A stretch of DNA of 64,000 bases from G963668185 sp965237445 (GCA_965237445.1 OZ250142.1:2542001-2606000); one strand, 5' to 3'; counted from the first letter of the stretch, positions 1 to 9,119 are shown. Program-made: numbers and translations. Notes: generated by a model from the sequence alone, not told the origin.

Positions 1-2
1 AA

Positions 3-1742
3 GCCCGCTTGTCCAGAGGTGATGAGCTTTCTTACTCTTACTCAGTCAGCAACAGCGGCCCTGCTACGTCTACCGGGACCGTTCTCCAAGTGACGCTGGA
101 ACCAGGCGTGGCCTTCGTTTCGGCTACGCCTGCCGGCACGTGCTCGAAGTCAGGAAGCAGACTGGTCAGGTGCGAGATCGACTCCATGAGGCAATCCGCC
201 AGCGAATCGGGTGAGATTACCCTCCGGGTTGAGCCGTCAGCAGCCGAAGACATCACGATCACTTCCGAGGTGACCAGCGACGAAGTCGACTCAATGCCAG
301 CGGGCAACAGCGTGTCTGAGCTCATAGAGTTGGACGCGGCGCCTGAGCAAGTGAAGGCCCTGAAGGCCAACGGGGGCAGTTCGTACATTGAGCTGTCGTG
401 GCGAAGGCCGTCGGATAACGGCAGTTCAATCACGAGGTACGAGTTGCAGCGCAAGGAGGAAGGAGAGGACTACGCCGACTTCAGCCCTGCTCCCAGCACG
501 TCGGCAACCTCCTACCGGGACAACCAGGTGACCACTGACAAGACGTACACCTATCAGTTGCGCGCGGTGAACGAAGACGGCGAGGCGGAGTGGTCCAACG
601 AGGCTAGCGCTACGGTGGGAGTGAAGCCACCCCCGCCTCCACCTCCGGAGCCTAAGAACACGGGTGGTGGCGGGGGTGGTGGGTTCATCATCGTACCGGT
701 GAACGCTGATCCGGAGTTCTCTGAGGACTCGAGAACAGCCCGAACTATCGAAGAGAACGCTCCTCAAGGCGCCGAAGTCGGCGAGCCCGTCAAGGCTAGC
801 GATGAGGACGGGGACGATCTCACGTACTCGCTCAAGGGCGTGGACGCGGAGTTCTTTGCCATTGACCAGGAGTCAGGCCAGATCGAGGTCTTGGCTGAGT
901 TGGACCATGAGACCAGAGATACTTACCTACTCAGATTGAGTGTGTCGGACGGCAATGACGGCGACGACTCCATTAAAGTTGACGTGACCGTGACTGATGT
1001 CGATGAGCCACCCGAGATTACGGGTGAGACCATGACGGAGTACCCGGAGGGGCCGGAGGGCAAGGTGGCGGAGTTCGCGGCAGCCGATCCGGAGCGAGCG
1101 AGCGTGATATGGGGATTGGCCGGGGACGATGCGGGCGTGTTTAAGTTCGAAGACGGTGTGCTGTCTTTCGCGACGACTACGGACTATGAGGCCCCGGGCG
1201 ACGCGGACGCTGACAGTGTATACACGTTGACGGTGGAAGCGTCAGATGGGGACAACGCAGCTACGCTGGAGGTGGCTGTAACGGTGACCGACGTGGACGA
1301 GCCGCCTGTACTGTCAGGGCCTGCGTCACTCGATTATAGGGAGAGTGAAGGCAATGTTGTCGCCTCATACACGGCCGCCGATCCGGAGGGCGAAGAAGTT
1401 ACGTGGGCGGTTGCAGGAGAAGACAGGGATGCTTTCGTCATTGAGGGCGGCGTTCTTTCGTTTGCTGTGCCACCAAACTTCGAAGCGCCGGTGGACTCCG
1501 ATGCTGACAATGTCTATCGGCTGGTCGTTCAAGCCATGGATGGCAACGACAACACTGGAAGACTGGAGGTCGAAGTCTCAGTGCTGAACGTTGAAGACGA
1601 AGACGTTGTCAGCCGGTACGACTCCGATGGCGACAAGTTGCTTGACCGGTCTGAGGCCCTAGTTGCAGTGTTCGACTACTTCGCCAACCTGATCACAAAG
1701 GAAGAGGCGATCGAAGCGGTCAGCTTCTACTTTGCCAATTGA
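3..1742 (+). CDS. Secreted multidomain adhesin-like protein (FN3, cadherin repeats, dockerin-like tail), 5' partial
   Basis: The reading frame is open to the left window edge, so the N terminus and any signal peptide are missing. Residues are counted from the TTG at position 9. Residues 1-110 resemble a DUF11-like beta domain. Residues 112-205 are a fibronectin type III domain. A Pro run and a run of seven Gly form a linker at about 206-226. Three cadherin-like repeats follow (about 233-335, 337-435, 437-540), each ending in the calcium-type motif VTDVDEPP or a variant. The last 40 residues begin YDSDGDKLLDRSE, an EF-hand/dockerin-like loop. The family role is calcium-dependent adhesion or surface display; the ligand is unknown. 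The stop codon overlaps the TTG start of the next gene, so the two are probably co-transcribed. Confidence 0.85.
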   Translation, partial: ARLSRGDELSYSYSVSNSGPATSTGTVLQVTLEPGVAFVSATPAGTCSKSGSRLVRCEIDSMRQSASESGEITLRVEPSAAEDITITSEVTSDEVDSMPAGNSVSELIELDAAPEQVKALKANGGSSYIELSWRRPSDNGSSITRYELQRKEEGEDYADFSPAPSTSATSYRDNQVTTDKTYTYQLRAVNEDGEAEWSNEASATVGVKPPPPPPPEPKNTGGGGGGGFIIVPVNADPEFSEDSRTARTIEENAPQGAEVGEPVKASDEDGDDLTYSLKGVDAEFFAIDQESGQIEVLAELDHETRDTYLLRLSVSDGNDGDDSIKVDVTVTDVDEPPEITGETMTEYPEGPEGKVAEFAAADPERASVIWGLAGDDAGVFKFEDGVLSFATTTDYEAPGDADADSVYTLTVEASDGDNAATLEVAVTVTDVDEPPVLSGPASLDYRESEGNVVASYTAADPEGEEVTWAVAGEDRDAFVIEGGVLSFAVPPNFEAPVDSDADNVYRLVVQAMDGNDNTGRLEVEVSVLNVEDEDVVSRYDSDGDKLLDRSEALVAVFDYFANLITKEEAIEAVSFYFAN

Positions 1743-2764
1743 TATCGTCGTTCGAACTTGTTCTATTTGACTGCGTGAGAAGAATATTGAGAGTTGCCCG
1801 CAAAGGGTTTTCGACTGCCCCGCTGCTCTGCCTCTTTATTGCGGTTGCCGTGCTGCTGGGCCCCAGCCCGATTGCTGCAACCACTCATAGTGCCGTCAGG
1901 TACATCTCGAGCGCCTGGGTACTGCCAGGGGGCGAGCTGGAGATCACGATCAGCGTTTCGGGGTATGGCGGTATCGGCCAGGTGGTGGAGGAACTCCCAC
2001 GAGGCTTCACTTATGAGAGCTCCAGCCTGGAGCCGGTAGCGGTACGTGTGGATGGGCAGTCCGTCCAGTTCACGCTGCTTGGGGAAGCCCATTTTTCGTA
2101 CACAGTTATGGCGGCTGACGAGGAAGGCAGCTACGAGTTCTCAGGAATCTTCAAGGACGCGGATAAAGTCGAAAAGATCGTAGCTGGTCAGTTCGAGGTG
2201 CTGGTCAGCGAGACGCCTCCTCCGACACCCACTCCGCGAGACCCAACTACTCCCAGCGAGACGCCTCCTCCGACACCCACTCCGACCCCTACCCCCACCG
2301 AGACTCCAACTCCTGTGCCGACGATGACTCCCTTGCCCACGCCAACTCCTGTGCCGACGATGACTCCCTTGCCCACGCCAACTCCTGTGCCGACGATGAC
2401 TCCCCTGCCCACGCCGACTCCGAGCCTGGAGCCCATCCAGACCCAAGCGGCGTCGCCCACTCCGACGCCTGCCGTCACGGCCGGCTCAGGCGAGACCACA
2501 ACGGCTTCTTCTACGCCACAAACCGAGGCGATGTCAACGATGACGCCGTCGCCAGCAGCGACGGTTGGGGCAACCTCAGACGCAACGGCTTTAACGCCTG
2601 TTCCGACGCTAACTGCGGTCCCCGACCCTGCTTCTACTCCGCGGGCGACAGTGTCGGACGGCGGTCTGCCGGGGTGGGTGGTCTACCTGATCGTTGCGTT
2701 CGGAGGGTTCGCGGTGGGTGTTGCTTTGACGTACGCAGTAATGAGCAAGCGCCGAGCTGCGTGA
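1739..2764 (+). CDS. Surface protein with Pro/Thr-rich stalk and C-terminal membrane anchor
   Basis: It starts at a TTG overlapping the TGA of the upstream adhesin gene. Residues about 20-47 form a signal peptide (hydrophobic LLCLFIAVAVLL followed by small residues). A beta-rich DUF11-like domain spans about 50-155. A long Pro/Thr stalk follows, including three exact repeats of the 12-residue unit PTPVPTMTPLPT. The C terminus has one transmembrane helix (VVYLIVAFGGFAVGVALTY) followed by the basic tail KRR. It is probably held on the cell surface by that helix, with the stalk lifting the N-terminal domain away from the membrane. No LPxTG sortase motif is visible. The exact role is unknown. Confidence 0.75.
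   Translation: MISSFELVLFDCVRRILRVARKGFSTAPLLCLFIAVAVLLGPSPIAATTHSAVRYISSAWVLPGGELEITISVSGYGGIGQVVEELPRGFTYESSSLEPVAVRVDGQSVQFTLLGEAHFSYTVMAADEEGSYEFSGIFKDADKVEKIVAGQFEVLVSETPPPTPTPRDPTTPSETPPPTPTPTPTPTETPTPVPTMTPLPTPTPVPTMTPLPTPTPVPTMTPLPTPTPSLEPIQTQAASPTPTPAVTAGSGETTTASSTPQTEAMSTMTPSPAATVGATSDATALTPVPTLTAVPDPASTPRATVSDGGLPGWVVYLIVAFGGFAVGVALTYAVMSKRRAA
2306..2413 (+). repeat. Three tandem 36-bp repeats encoding the PT stalk
   Basis: Three in-frame 36-bp units start at 2306, 2342 and 2378 and encode the same 12 residues. The copies are nearly identical at DNA level, which points to recent slippage or recombination and probable length variation between strains. Confidence 0.85.
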
Positions 2765-2846
2765 AGTCACTGCCCGATGGGCGACGGCCTTGAATGGGTC
2801 GCTTTACTCGTGTGTTCCGCTGGTGCATGGAACAGACGAGTAAGGG

Positions 2847-3500
2847 TCAATACATCTGATGCGCTTTGATGGAGGCGGCGACCGAGACCTCAATGTCGTG
2901 AATCGCCTGTGCCATGGCCTGACCGATGAGGTCCAGCTTGCGCACCTGGTCGATTCGCTCGGTGACCCGGTACATCTCGCGCCGGGACAGGATTTCACTG
3001 AAGATGCCGCAGGCGTCCGCGAGGCAGATGATCATCACGTCTCGTGGGTCCGGAATCTCATCGCTGAACAGCACTTCCATGATGCGCAGCTTCACTTCTC
3101 TCTCCGGCTCCCCGTCTATTGCGGGATAGCGCCGGGACTTGAAGACCCATAGGAAGCGATCATCCTGGCGTTCCAGGATGCCACGCTCGACGAGACGGTC
3201 CAGCGCCCCTTCGCGTATTTCCGTGGCGCGCTGGGCCGTGTGTTCTACCCAGTGCCGAGTGTCGTGATCGCCTCCCTCTGATATGTCATCCAGCGTGGGA
3301 TCGAGAAGAGGGTCTCCTACCGGAGTTGGATCGATCAGGATGAGGTGTCTCAGGTCGGTGTCGATCCTGTTCTCCATTGCGAGATCCATCAGCACACCGC
3401 CGGCAATGGCGTAGTCGAAGGACCAAGTGGAGACGCGAGCGAATCTTCCGTCTTCGTCGTTGAGCAGAAGCAGAATCATTTCCTCTACGAATCTCAGCAT
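2847..3500 (-). CDS. GPP34 (GOLPH3-like) domain protein
   Basis: The 217-residue product opens with FVEEMILLLLNDEDGR and continues with YAIAGGVLMDLAMENRID, the N-terminal signature of the GPP34 family (eukaryotic Golgi phosphoprotein 3 and bacterial relatives). The size matches a single GPP34 domain. In eukaryotes GOLPH3 binds phosphatidylinositol-4-phosphate and sorts glycosyltransferases; bacterial members, best known in Actinobacteria, have no settled function. The middle of the domain contains VERGILERQDDRFLW, consistent with the family. It stands alone, with a long intergenic region upstream. The family call is firm; a membrane-lipid role is inference. Confidence 0.85.
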   Translation of the reverse strand: MLRFVEEMILLLLNDEDGRFARVSTWSFDYAIAGGVLMDLAMENRIDTDLRHLILIDPTPVGDPLLDPTLDDISEGGDHDTRHWVEHTAQRATEIREGALDRLVERGILERQDDRFLWVFKSRRYPAIDGEPEREVKLRIMEVLFSDEIPDPRDVMIICLADACGIFSEILSRREMYRVTERIDQVRKLDLIGQAMAQAIHDIEVSVAASIKAHQMY

Positions 3501-3806
3501 GAAGCATGCCCCCTCTGGATTACGTTTTTACTGGCAGTCCATTGCCACTAAGGCGAGACTGTCTGTCCGTAGTTTCTGCTGTTTTACTCTATCAGCAGGC
3601 CTCTCGCAAGTCGACAGTCTTCGGCCGGCCGGCTTAGGTATCGAGTGTTGCCGTCACGGACTTCGATATGGGGGACTTGGTTCAATCCTGAGCGGCGTTA
3701 AATGTGGCACGTGACGTGAATCCTGCGGTCGATTGGTGGCAACAGCCTGCGAGGAGACCAATTCGAGCGGAAGGTAAGTACGCGGCCAAGAATCGCGCAA
3801 AGAAAC

Positions 3807-3930
3807 TGTCACATTCTGTAACATTCCGTCACATTTCATAGCTGGAGCGCTTGTGAATATTGAACCGACTCTCACACAAATTGAATACAGAATGAATACA
3901 AGCTGAGACTGGATGCAACCTAATGTGACA
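3807..3930. mobile_element. 124-bp MITE-like element, copy A
   Basis: The element begins TGTCACATT and ends AATGTGACA, giving perfect 9-bp terminal inverted repeats. The left end carries three 10-bp near-direct repeats (TGTCACATTC, TGTAACATTC, CGTCACATTT). A second copy with the same ends, the same internal ATTGAATAC and nearly the same length lies at 55018-55140. No coding capacity is visible. It could be a non-autonomous transposable element or a conserved regulatory module. Confidence 0.65.
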
Positions 3931-4030
3931 GGTCCCGAGGCCAACTTGCAGCGCCTTCGGAACGGCGAGTCCAACTCCAGCGCAGTTTGCCAGTCCTTGG
4001 CTGAGGTGTTGTTCGATGTTCATGCATATA

Positions 4031-4048
4031 TAGTAGCACTAGCGTTCG
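4031..4048 (-). promoter_or_regulatory. Conserved GAACGC-N2-GTGCTA motif, copy 1
   Basis: On the minus strand this reads CGAACGCTAGTGCTACTA. Closely similar sequences occur at 55231-55250 and 32077-32095. GAAC-N4-GTGC is one base from a GAAC-N4-GTTC palindrome, and the TGCTA part could belong to an extended -10 element. It points towards the 124-bp element and the GPP34 gene. Promoter function is inferred. Confidence 0.35.
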
Positions 4049-4384
4049 TTGAAGGAAAGGGGTTGCAGAGTCTCAAGAACCTGGCATTGGGACGCCCTCC
4101 TAACAAACCGGCAACCCGGGCATTCCGTGCCGTTCGGTGTAACCCGGATTCACACAAGCCGGGGCCTGACTGACGAGACATCTGCGGCCTAATGGCACGG
4201 GAAGGATGTTCTATAGTATCACCCGTCAAAGACAATCGGGGCGCAGTGTCCATAGAGAGTGAGAGGGGATGCAAAAACTCGCGCAGATCGTGGTTATGGC
4301 CTAGCAGTGCGTAATGCAGTTGCGCGGGGCGATTTCCCCTCTCGACTCGTACTGATAGACTTTGCCGCTAGCGGCGTATTCAGG

Positions 4385-4414
4385 GCACGTTTTGACTGAG
4401 CACGTTTTGACTGA
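4385..4414. repeat. 15-bp direct repeat (two copies) upstream of the sugar operon
   Basis: GCACGTTTTGACTGA occurs twice back to back about 70 bp before the start of the first Gfo/Idh gene. The position suits a regulator-binding site, but no regulator gene is adjacent. Confidence 0.5.
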
Positions 4415-4482
4415 TTCTGGCGAATTGCCGGGCAGTCAGCGTGTCGAATAGAGGGGATGCTTAAACAGGCGAGGAGCAGTCA

Positions 4483-5532
4483 TTGGACTTTGATCCGCCG
4501 GTAAGAGCGGCGATCATCGGCTGTGGTGGACTGGCACGCCACAGGGTCCAGGAGATACTGGCCGATTTCCGCAACACCTGCATTCCCGTGGTATGCGAGC
4601 CGTCCGTGGAGGCCTTCGAACGGATGGCTACGTTGTTCGAGGAGGCTGGCCGAACGCGGCCCGTCAACGTCCCCGACTTCGCCCGTATGGTCGAGCAGAA
4701 CGCGGCTCAGCTCGACGCTGCCTATGTTGTCACTCCCCATGCGCTGCACTTCAGCCAGGCCAATGCCTGCCTCGAGGCCGGTCTCGATGTGCTCGTCGAG
4801 AAGCCAATGGTGATGAACGCGGAGGAGGCCAGGAAGCTCATAGAAACGCGCGACCGTACCGGCCGCATGCTGGCCGTAGCCTTTCAGGGCAGCCTGCTGC
4901 CGCATGTTCGTAAAGCGGGAGAAATGCTTCGCTCTGGTGAGTTGGGCCAGATTCAGAGCATATCCGGCGTAATCTGGCAGGACTGGGTTGGACTGTCAGC
5001 AGACTCATGGAGGATCAAGCCGGAGATCTCAGGCGGGGGATTCGTGTTCGACAGCGGGGCGCACATGCTGAACACGGTGTCCGACCTAGCCGGCGAGGAC
5101 TTTGCCGACGTCTGGGCACTTCTGGACTACCAAGGGGGGCCGGTTGAAGTGAACGCAGTGATAATGGGCAGGTTGCAGTCGGGCGTGCTGGTGACAATCC
5201 ATGCCTGTGGCAACACCGCGAAGTCCTGCGCATCCGACATTCGCGTGTTCTGCTCCAAGGCGGCGCTGAGGACGGGCGCCTGGGGCGAGTCACTGGAGAT
5301 ACTGAGAGAACAACCTGCGGACTGGCAACTCACAGGACTGAGCCGGGACCAGGGATGGGAGCCGGTTGAAGTGAGAGACTCCCGTGGAGTGTGGGAGGAG
5401 TTTCTTTCGGCACGCGAAGGCGTGATCGTCAACCCTTCTCCGCCGGAGCTTGGCCTGAGAATGGCGCTGCTCTGGGATGCCATCAGGGAGTCGGCAAGAC
5501 TGGATGGAGCACCCGTCCGCATGAATTCGTAA
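4483..5532 (+). CDS. Gfo/Idh/MocA family oxidoreductase
   Basis: This is an NAD(P)-dependent sugar or cyclitol dehydrogenase. The Rossmann motif GCGGLARH is at residues 13-20 and the family EKP motif (VLVEKPMV) at about 104-111, followed by the C-terminal substrate domain. Its 349 residues are typical. It starts at TTG with GAGGAG a short distance upstream. It is the first of four same-strand genes (Gfo/Idh, ThuA-like, Gfo/Idh, TIM-barrel isomerase), a set typical of oxidation and isomerisation of sugars or glycosides, for example via 3-keto intermediates. The substrate cannot be read from the sequence. Confidence 0.88.
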   Translation: MDFDPPVRAAIIGCGGLARHRVQEILADFRNTCIPVVCEPSVEAFERMATLFEEAGRTRPVNVPDFARMVEQNAAQLDAAYVVTPHALHFSQANACLEAGLDVLVEKPMVMNAEEARKLIETRDRTGRMLAVAFQGSLLPHVRKAGEMLRSGELGQIQSISGVIWQDWVGLSADSWRIKPEISGGGFVFDSGAHMLNTVSDLAGEDFADVWALLDYQGGPVEVNAVIMGRLQSGVLVTIHACGNTAKSCASDIRVFCSKAALRTGAWGESLEILREQPADWQLTGLSRDQGWEPVEVRDSRGVWEEFLSAREGVIVNPSPPELGLRMALLWDAIRESARLDGAPVRMNS

Positions 5533-5586
5533 GCTGGGCTGCTACTCAATGAGACGGGAAATTGTAAAAGAAGGCCAGGAACTGCG

Positions 5587-6336
5587 ATGACAGAGTTACC
5601 GAGAGTTACGATCTGGAACGAAAACCGACACGAGCGCGAAGATGCGGATGTCATCGCGATCTACCCGGACGGCATGCACGCGCCAATTGCGAAGCACCTG
5701 CGCGACCGGGGTTTCTCCGTGAGGGTGGCGACACTGGACGAGCCTGAACACGGTCTTACGGAAGAGGTACTCGCGGAGACAGATGTGTTGACCTGGTGGG
5801 GGCACAAGGCCCACCGGGAGGTCAGCGACGAGATCGTGGATCGTGTCTACCAGAGAGTGCTGGATGGGATGGGACTTGTGCCGCTGCACTCCAGCCATTT
5901 CTCCAAGATCTTCAAGAAGCTGATGGGAACGAGCTGCGGGCTCTACGTTCGAGAGATAGGCGAAAAGGAACGGGTCTGGGTAGTCAATCCGGGACATCCC
6001 GTCGCCAAGGGGATCGGGGACTACTTCGAGATCCCGCATGCCGAGATGTACGGGGAGCCCTTCGACATACCGGAGCCGGACTCCCTGGTGTTCGTGAGCT
6101 GGTTCGCAGGGGGCGAGGTGTTCAGGAGCGGTTGCTGCTACAAGAGAGGGCGAGGCAAGGTGTTCTACTTCCGGCCCGGGCATGAGACGTACGCAATCTT
6201 CTACCAGGACGAGGTCCTTCGCGTGATCGAGAACGCGGTCCTGTGGGCCGCACCAGACGACGGCATCGACGACAGGCCGGACCGCACGACCGCAAAGGGG
6301 ATCCATCGATACGAGCCGCTGGAAGACATTCGGTAA
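5587..6336 (+). CDS. ThuA-like (trehalose utilisation) domain protein
   Basis: The 249-residue protein has a class I glutamine amidotransferase-like fold. It shows a ThuA-type N terminus (VIAIYPDGMHAPIAKHL), the segment DVLTWWGHKAHREV, and the late motif GKVFYFRPGHET. ThuA-like proteins accompany sugar dehydrogenases in disaccharide 3-keto pathways. A good ribosome-binding sequence (AGAAGGCCAGGA) precedes the ATG. The gene sits between two Gfo/Idh genes. A small hairpin (CTGCTG, TAT, CAGCAG) lies in the 50-bp gap after it and might attenuate or stabilise the operon mRNA. Confidence 0.85.
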   Translation: MTELPRVTIWNENRHEREDADVIAIYPDGMHAPIAKHLRDRGFSVRVATLDEPEHGLTEEVLAETDVLTWWGHKAHREVSDEIVDRVYQRVLDGMGLVPLHSSHFSKIFKKLMGTSCGLYVREIGEKERVWVVNPGHPVAKGIGDYFEIPHAEMYGEPFDIPEPDSLVFVSWFAGGEVFRSGCCYKRGRGKVFYFRPGHETYAIFYQDEVLRVIENAVLWAAPDDGIDDRPDRTTAKGIHRYEPLEDIR

Positions 6337-6386
6337 CGGGTTCACGGTGAGGTCTGCTGTATCAGCAGGCCTACGGGAGAGGCTGA

Positions 6387-7544
6387 ATGGACAGAAAGCT
6401 GAGGATGGGCATGGTGGGCGGCGGACGGGACGCATTCATCGGCCCGGTCCATCGTATTGCGGCACAAATGGACAACAGGACCGAGCTGGTCTGCGGCGCG
6501 CTCAGCAGCACGCCGGAGAAGTCCCGGCTGAGCGGCGGAGACCTCTTCCTGCACCCTGACCGCGTGTACGGCAACTACGATGAGATGTTCCGCAAAGAGG
6601 CTGCCCTACCCGACTGCGACCGTATGGACTTCGTTGCCATCGTGACGCCCAACAACGTCCACTATCCTGCCGCCGTTGCCGCACTCGACGCCGGGTTCCA
6701 CGTTGTCTGCGACAAGCCGATGACAATGACGCTGGATGAGGCGAGAGACCTGGAACGCAGGGTTGCGAATGCCGGCAAGCTCTTTTGCCTTACGCACAAC
6801 TACACGGGCTACCCGATGGTGAAGGAAGCCAGGGACCTTGTGAGCAGCGGCGAGCTGGGCAAAGTCCGGCGAATCGTCGTCGAGTACCCGCAGGGCTGGC
6901 TCGCCACGAGGCTGGAGTCCGAGGGTGTGAAGCAGGCCATGTGGCGCACCAACCCAAACCTAGCTGGGGCTTCGTCGTGCATGGGCGATATCGGGACCCA
7001 CTGCGAGAATCTGGCTGAGTACGTCACCGGACTCCGAATCACGGAGATGTGCGCCGACTTGGCTACTTTCGTGGAGGGACGTGCACTGGACGACGACGGC
7101 AGCGTCCTGCTGCGATTCGAAGGAGGAGCGCGCGGGTTGCTCTGGGCCAGCCAGATTGCGGTGGGCGAGGAGAATGGCCTGAGGCTGCGAGTGTATGGAG
7201 AGACGGGCGGCATCGAATGGCGGCAGCTGGAACCGAACACTCTTGTCGTTCACAGTCCGGACAGGCCGACGGAGATCAGGCGAACCGCTACCCCATTTGT
7301 CGGCGCTGCCGCTGCTGCCAACGTCCGGTTGCCGGCCGGCCATCCGGAGGGCTACATCGAGGCGTTCGCGAACATCTACAACTGGTTCGCCGACGCGGTG
7401 AGCGATGTCATCAGCGGCGGTGACGTGGACGAGGAGGAGTACGACTATCCCAACGTACATGACGGAGTGCGAGGGATGGCGTTTCTAGATGCGGTTGTAA
7501 GAAGCAGCTCGAGCGATCAGAAGTGGGTGCGGTTTCCGCAGTAA
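6387..7544 (+). CDS. Gfo/Idh/MocA family oxidoreductase
   Basis: This second dehydrogenase of the operon has 385 residues. The nucleotide-binding motif GMVGGGRDAFIGPVHR is near the N terminus and CDKPMTMTLDEARDLE is the family lysine motif at about 111-126. The GGGRDAFIG variant occurs in a Gfo/Idh subgroup found with sugar isomerases. It is only distantly similar to the first dehydrogenase (4483-5532), so the two probably act on different intermediates. ATG start with GGGAGAGG upstream. Confidence 0.88.
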   Translation: MDRKLRMGMVGGGRDAFIGPVHRIAAQMDNRTELVCGALSSTPEKSRLSGGDLFLHPDRVYGNYDEMFRKEAALPDCDRMDFVAIVTPNNVHYPAAVAALDAGFHVVCDKPMTMTLDEARDLERRVANAGKLFCLTHNYTGYPMVKEARDLVSSGELGKVRRIVVEYPQGWLATRLESEGVKQAMWRTNPNLAGASSCMGDIGTHCENLAEYVTGLRITEMCADLATFVEGRALDDDGSVLLRFEGGARGLLWASQIAVGEENGLRLRVYGETGGIEWRQLEPNTLVVHSPDRPTEIRRTATPFVGAAAAANVRLPAGHPEGYIEAFANIYNWFADAVSDVISGGDVDEEEYDYPNVHDGVRGMAFLDAVVRSSSSDQKWVRFPQ

Positions 7545-7571
7545 GGGAGCGGCAAAGCCACAAGGAGGAGA

Positions 7572-8570
7572 TTGCAGATGACCAGGCCAGTAACGTTGTT
7601 CACTGGGCAATTCGCGGACATTCCCCTAGCGGAGCTTGCTCCCAAGGCTGGGGAGTGGGGCTACGATGGCCTGGAGCTTGCGTGCTGGGGCGATCACCTG
7701 GACGTAGACCGTGCGGCGGTGGACCGGAGCTACGCGCAAGGACGGATCGAGCTACTGGCCGAGCATGGCCTCAGGCTGTTCGCAATCAGCAATCATCTGG
7801 CCGGCCAGCTTGTCTGCGACCCGAATGACGATGCCCGGTCCGACACGTTTGCGCCGGCGCGCTACCACGGGGACGCGGACGCAAAGAGGGCATGGGCGGT
7901 CGAGGCGATGAAGAACTCAGCGTTGACGGCCCGGAACATGGGGCTAGACGTGGTCAACGGCTTCACGGGGTCATCCATCTGGCACATGCTGTACAGCTTT
8001 CCGCCGGTCAGCCCGGCAATGATCGAAGATGGGTTCGCCTACTTTGCAGAGATGTGGAACCCGATCCTCGATGTGTTCGACGAGTGCGGCGTCAAGTTCG
8101 CGCTAGAGGTCCACCCTACTGAGATAGCGTTCGACATAGTTACTTCGCGCCGTGCCCTGGAGGCGGTCGACAACAGGGATGCCTTTGGCTTTAACTTCGA
8201 TCCGAGCCACCTGCACTGGCAGATGGTCAGCCCGACGAGGTTCCTGCAGGCCTTCCCAGACCGTATCTACCACACTCACATCAAGGACGCGGCACTGACG
8301 CTGGATGGGGACTCCGGGATTCTCTCTTCACACCTCAATTTTGGCGAACCGGGCCGCGGCTGGGACTTCCGCACGCCTGGCCGAGGAGGGATCGACTTCG
8401 AAGACATAATCCGCACCCTCAACGCCATCGGGTATGACGGACCGTTGTCGGTCGAGTGGGAGGACGCCGCAATGGACCGGGAGTTTGGCGCGGCCGAGGG
8501 ATGCAGGTTTGTGAAATCTCTGGAGTTCCCTGCTTCCGACCGGGTGTTTGACGAGGCGTTCGGGGAGTAA
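7572..8570 (+). CDS. Sugar phosphate isomerase/epimerase (xylose isomerase-like TIM barrel)
   Basis: The 332-residue protein is in the AP endonuclease 2/xylose isomerase-like family. Likely metal ligands appear in order: Glu in FALEVHPTEIAFD, Asp/His in NFDPSHLHWQ, His in YHTHIKDA, and Glu in LSVEWEDAAMD. Such proteins epimerise or isomerise keto-sugars or inosose intermediates. It is the last gene of the sugar operon, with an AGGAGG site 5-10 bases before the ATG. Nearby Gfo/Idh enzymes probably feed it. The substrate is unknown. Confidence 0.88.
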   Translation: MQMTRPVTLFTGQFADIPLAELAPKAGEWGYDGLELACWGDHLDVDRAAVDRSYAQGRIELLAEHGLRLFAISNHLAGQLVCDPNDDARSDTFAPARYHGDADAKRAWAVEAMKNSALTARNMGLDVVNGFTGSSIWHMLYSFPPVSPAMIEDGFAYFAEMWNPILDVFDECGVKFALEVHPTEIAFDIVTSRRALEAVDNRDAFGFNFDPSHLHWQMVSPTRFLQAFPDRIYHTHIKDAALTLDGDSGILSSHLNFGEPGRGWDFRTPGRGGIDFEDIIRTLNAIGYDGPLSVEWEDAAMDREFGAAEGCRFVKSLEFPASDRVFDEAFGE

Positions 8571-8713
8571 ATGTCCTGAAGAACAGCACCGGGCATGTGG
8601 CCACATTCAGCCCTACACAGGAGCAACATTCCCTAATGGTCGCATAATGTTCCTGTGAGTCAGGCACGCAGCGCAAGCCTCCAAGCTGCAAGTTTGAACT
8701 CGTACAGAGGAAG

Positions 8714-8941
8714 TTAGCCGAGGAATCTTCGAAGGCGGGCGGCTTCCTCCATGTAATGAACGATGTTACCCCGCGTGTTCTCAACGTCAGTGCCGGCCCA
8801 AATCGCGCTTGTAAGGCCCTCGTGCACATGGTCAATCTCATCGGCAAACTGCCCAAGAAGTTTTGAGTACCTATCTCCCAGGAGATCCCTCACACGGCGT
8901 TCATTCGCAAAGCGCAAGGCTGCACGGAGGTCCGTGTCCAA
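8714..8941 (-). CDS. Small hypothetical protein, helical
   Basis: The 75-residue frame starts at TTG (8941). It is rich in charged residues with heptad-like spacing (LRAALRFANERRVRDLLGDR) and ends EEAARLRRFLG. An in-frame stop lies eleven codons upstream and there is no other start between. Composition is protein-like, but no family is recognised. It could be a chance frame in the gap after the sugar operon. Confidence 0.4.
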   Translation of the reverse strand: MDTDLRAALRFANERRVRDLLGDRYSKLLGQFADEIDHVHEGLTSAIWAGTDVENTRGNIVHYMEEAARLRRFLG

Positions 8942-9119
8942 GCTCGGGGAGACTTGCGAACGTACTCAAGATCGCTCTGAGAGAGCGAACCCAAGCCCAG
9001 CAGTTCCGGGGGGAACGCCGATCGAATAGAGTGAGGCGGTGAAGCCTATATCCCGAGGAAGCGTCACTCCCCCTACGCCGCCCAGCGAGCGACCGAAACC
9101 GAAGAGGCCGACGTGCATC

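Larger units (their letters stand above)
3501..4482. other. Long intergenic region, no supported gene
   Basis: About 980 bp lie between the GPP34 gene and the sugar operon. The region contains 124-bp element A, the GAACGC/GTGCTA motif and a 15-bp tandem repeat, each listed separately. The short open frames here have no recognisable protein features. Confidence 0.7.

Noticed and set aside
2141..2499. Long minus-strand frames rich in Gly/Val opposite the Pro/Thr stalk
   Set aside because: They are the complement of the repetitive PT codons and have no start signals or domain features.
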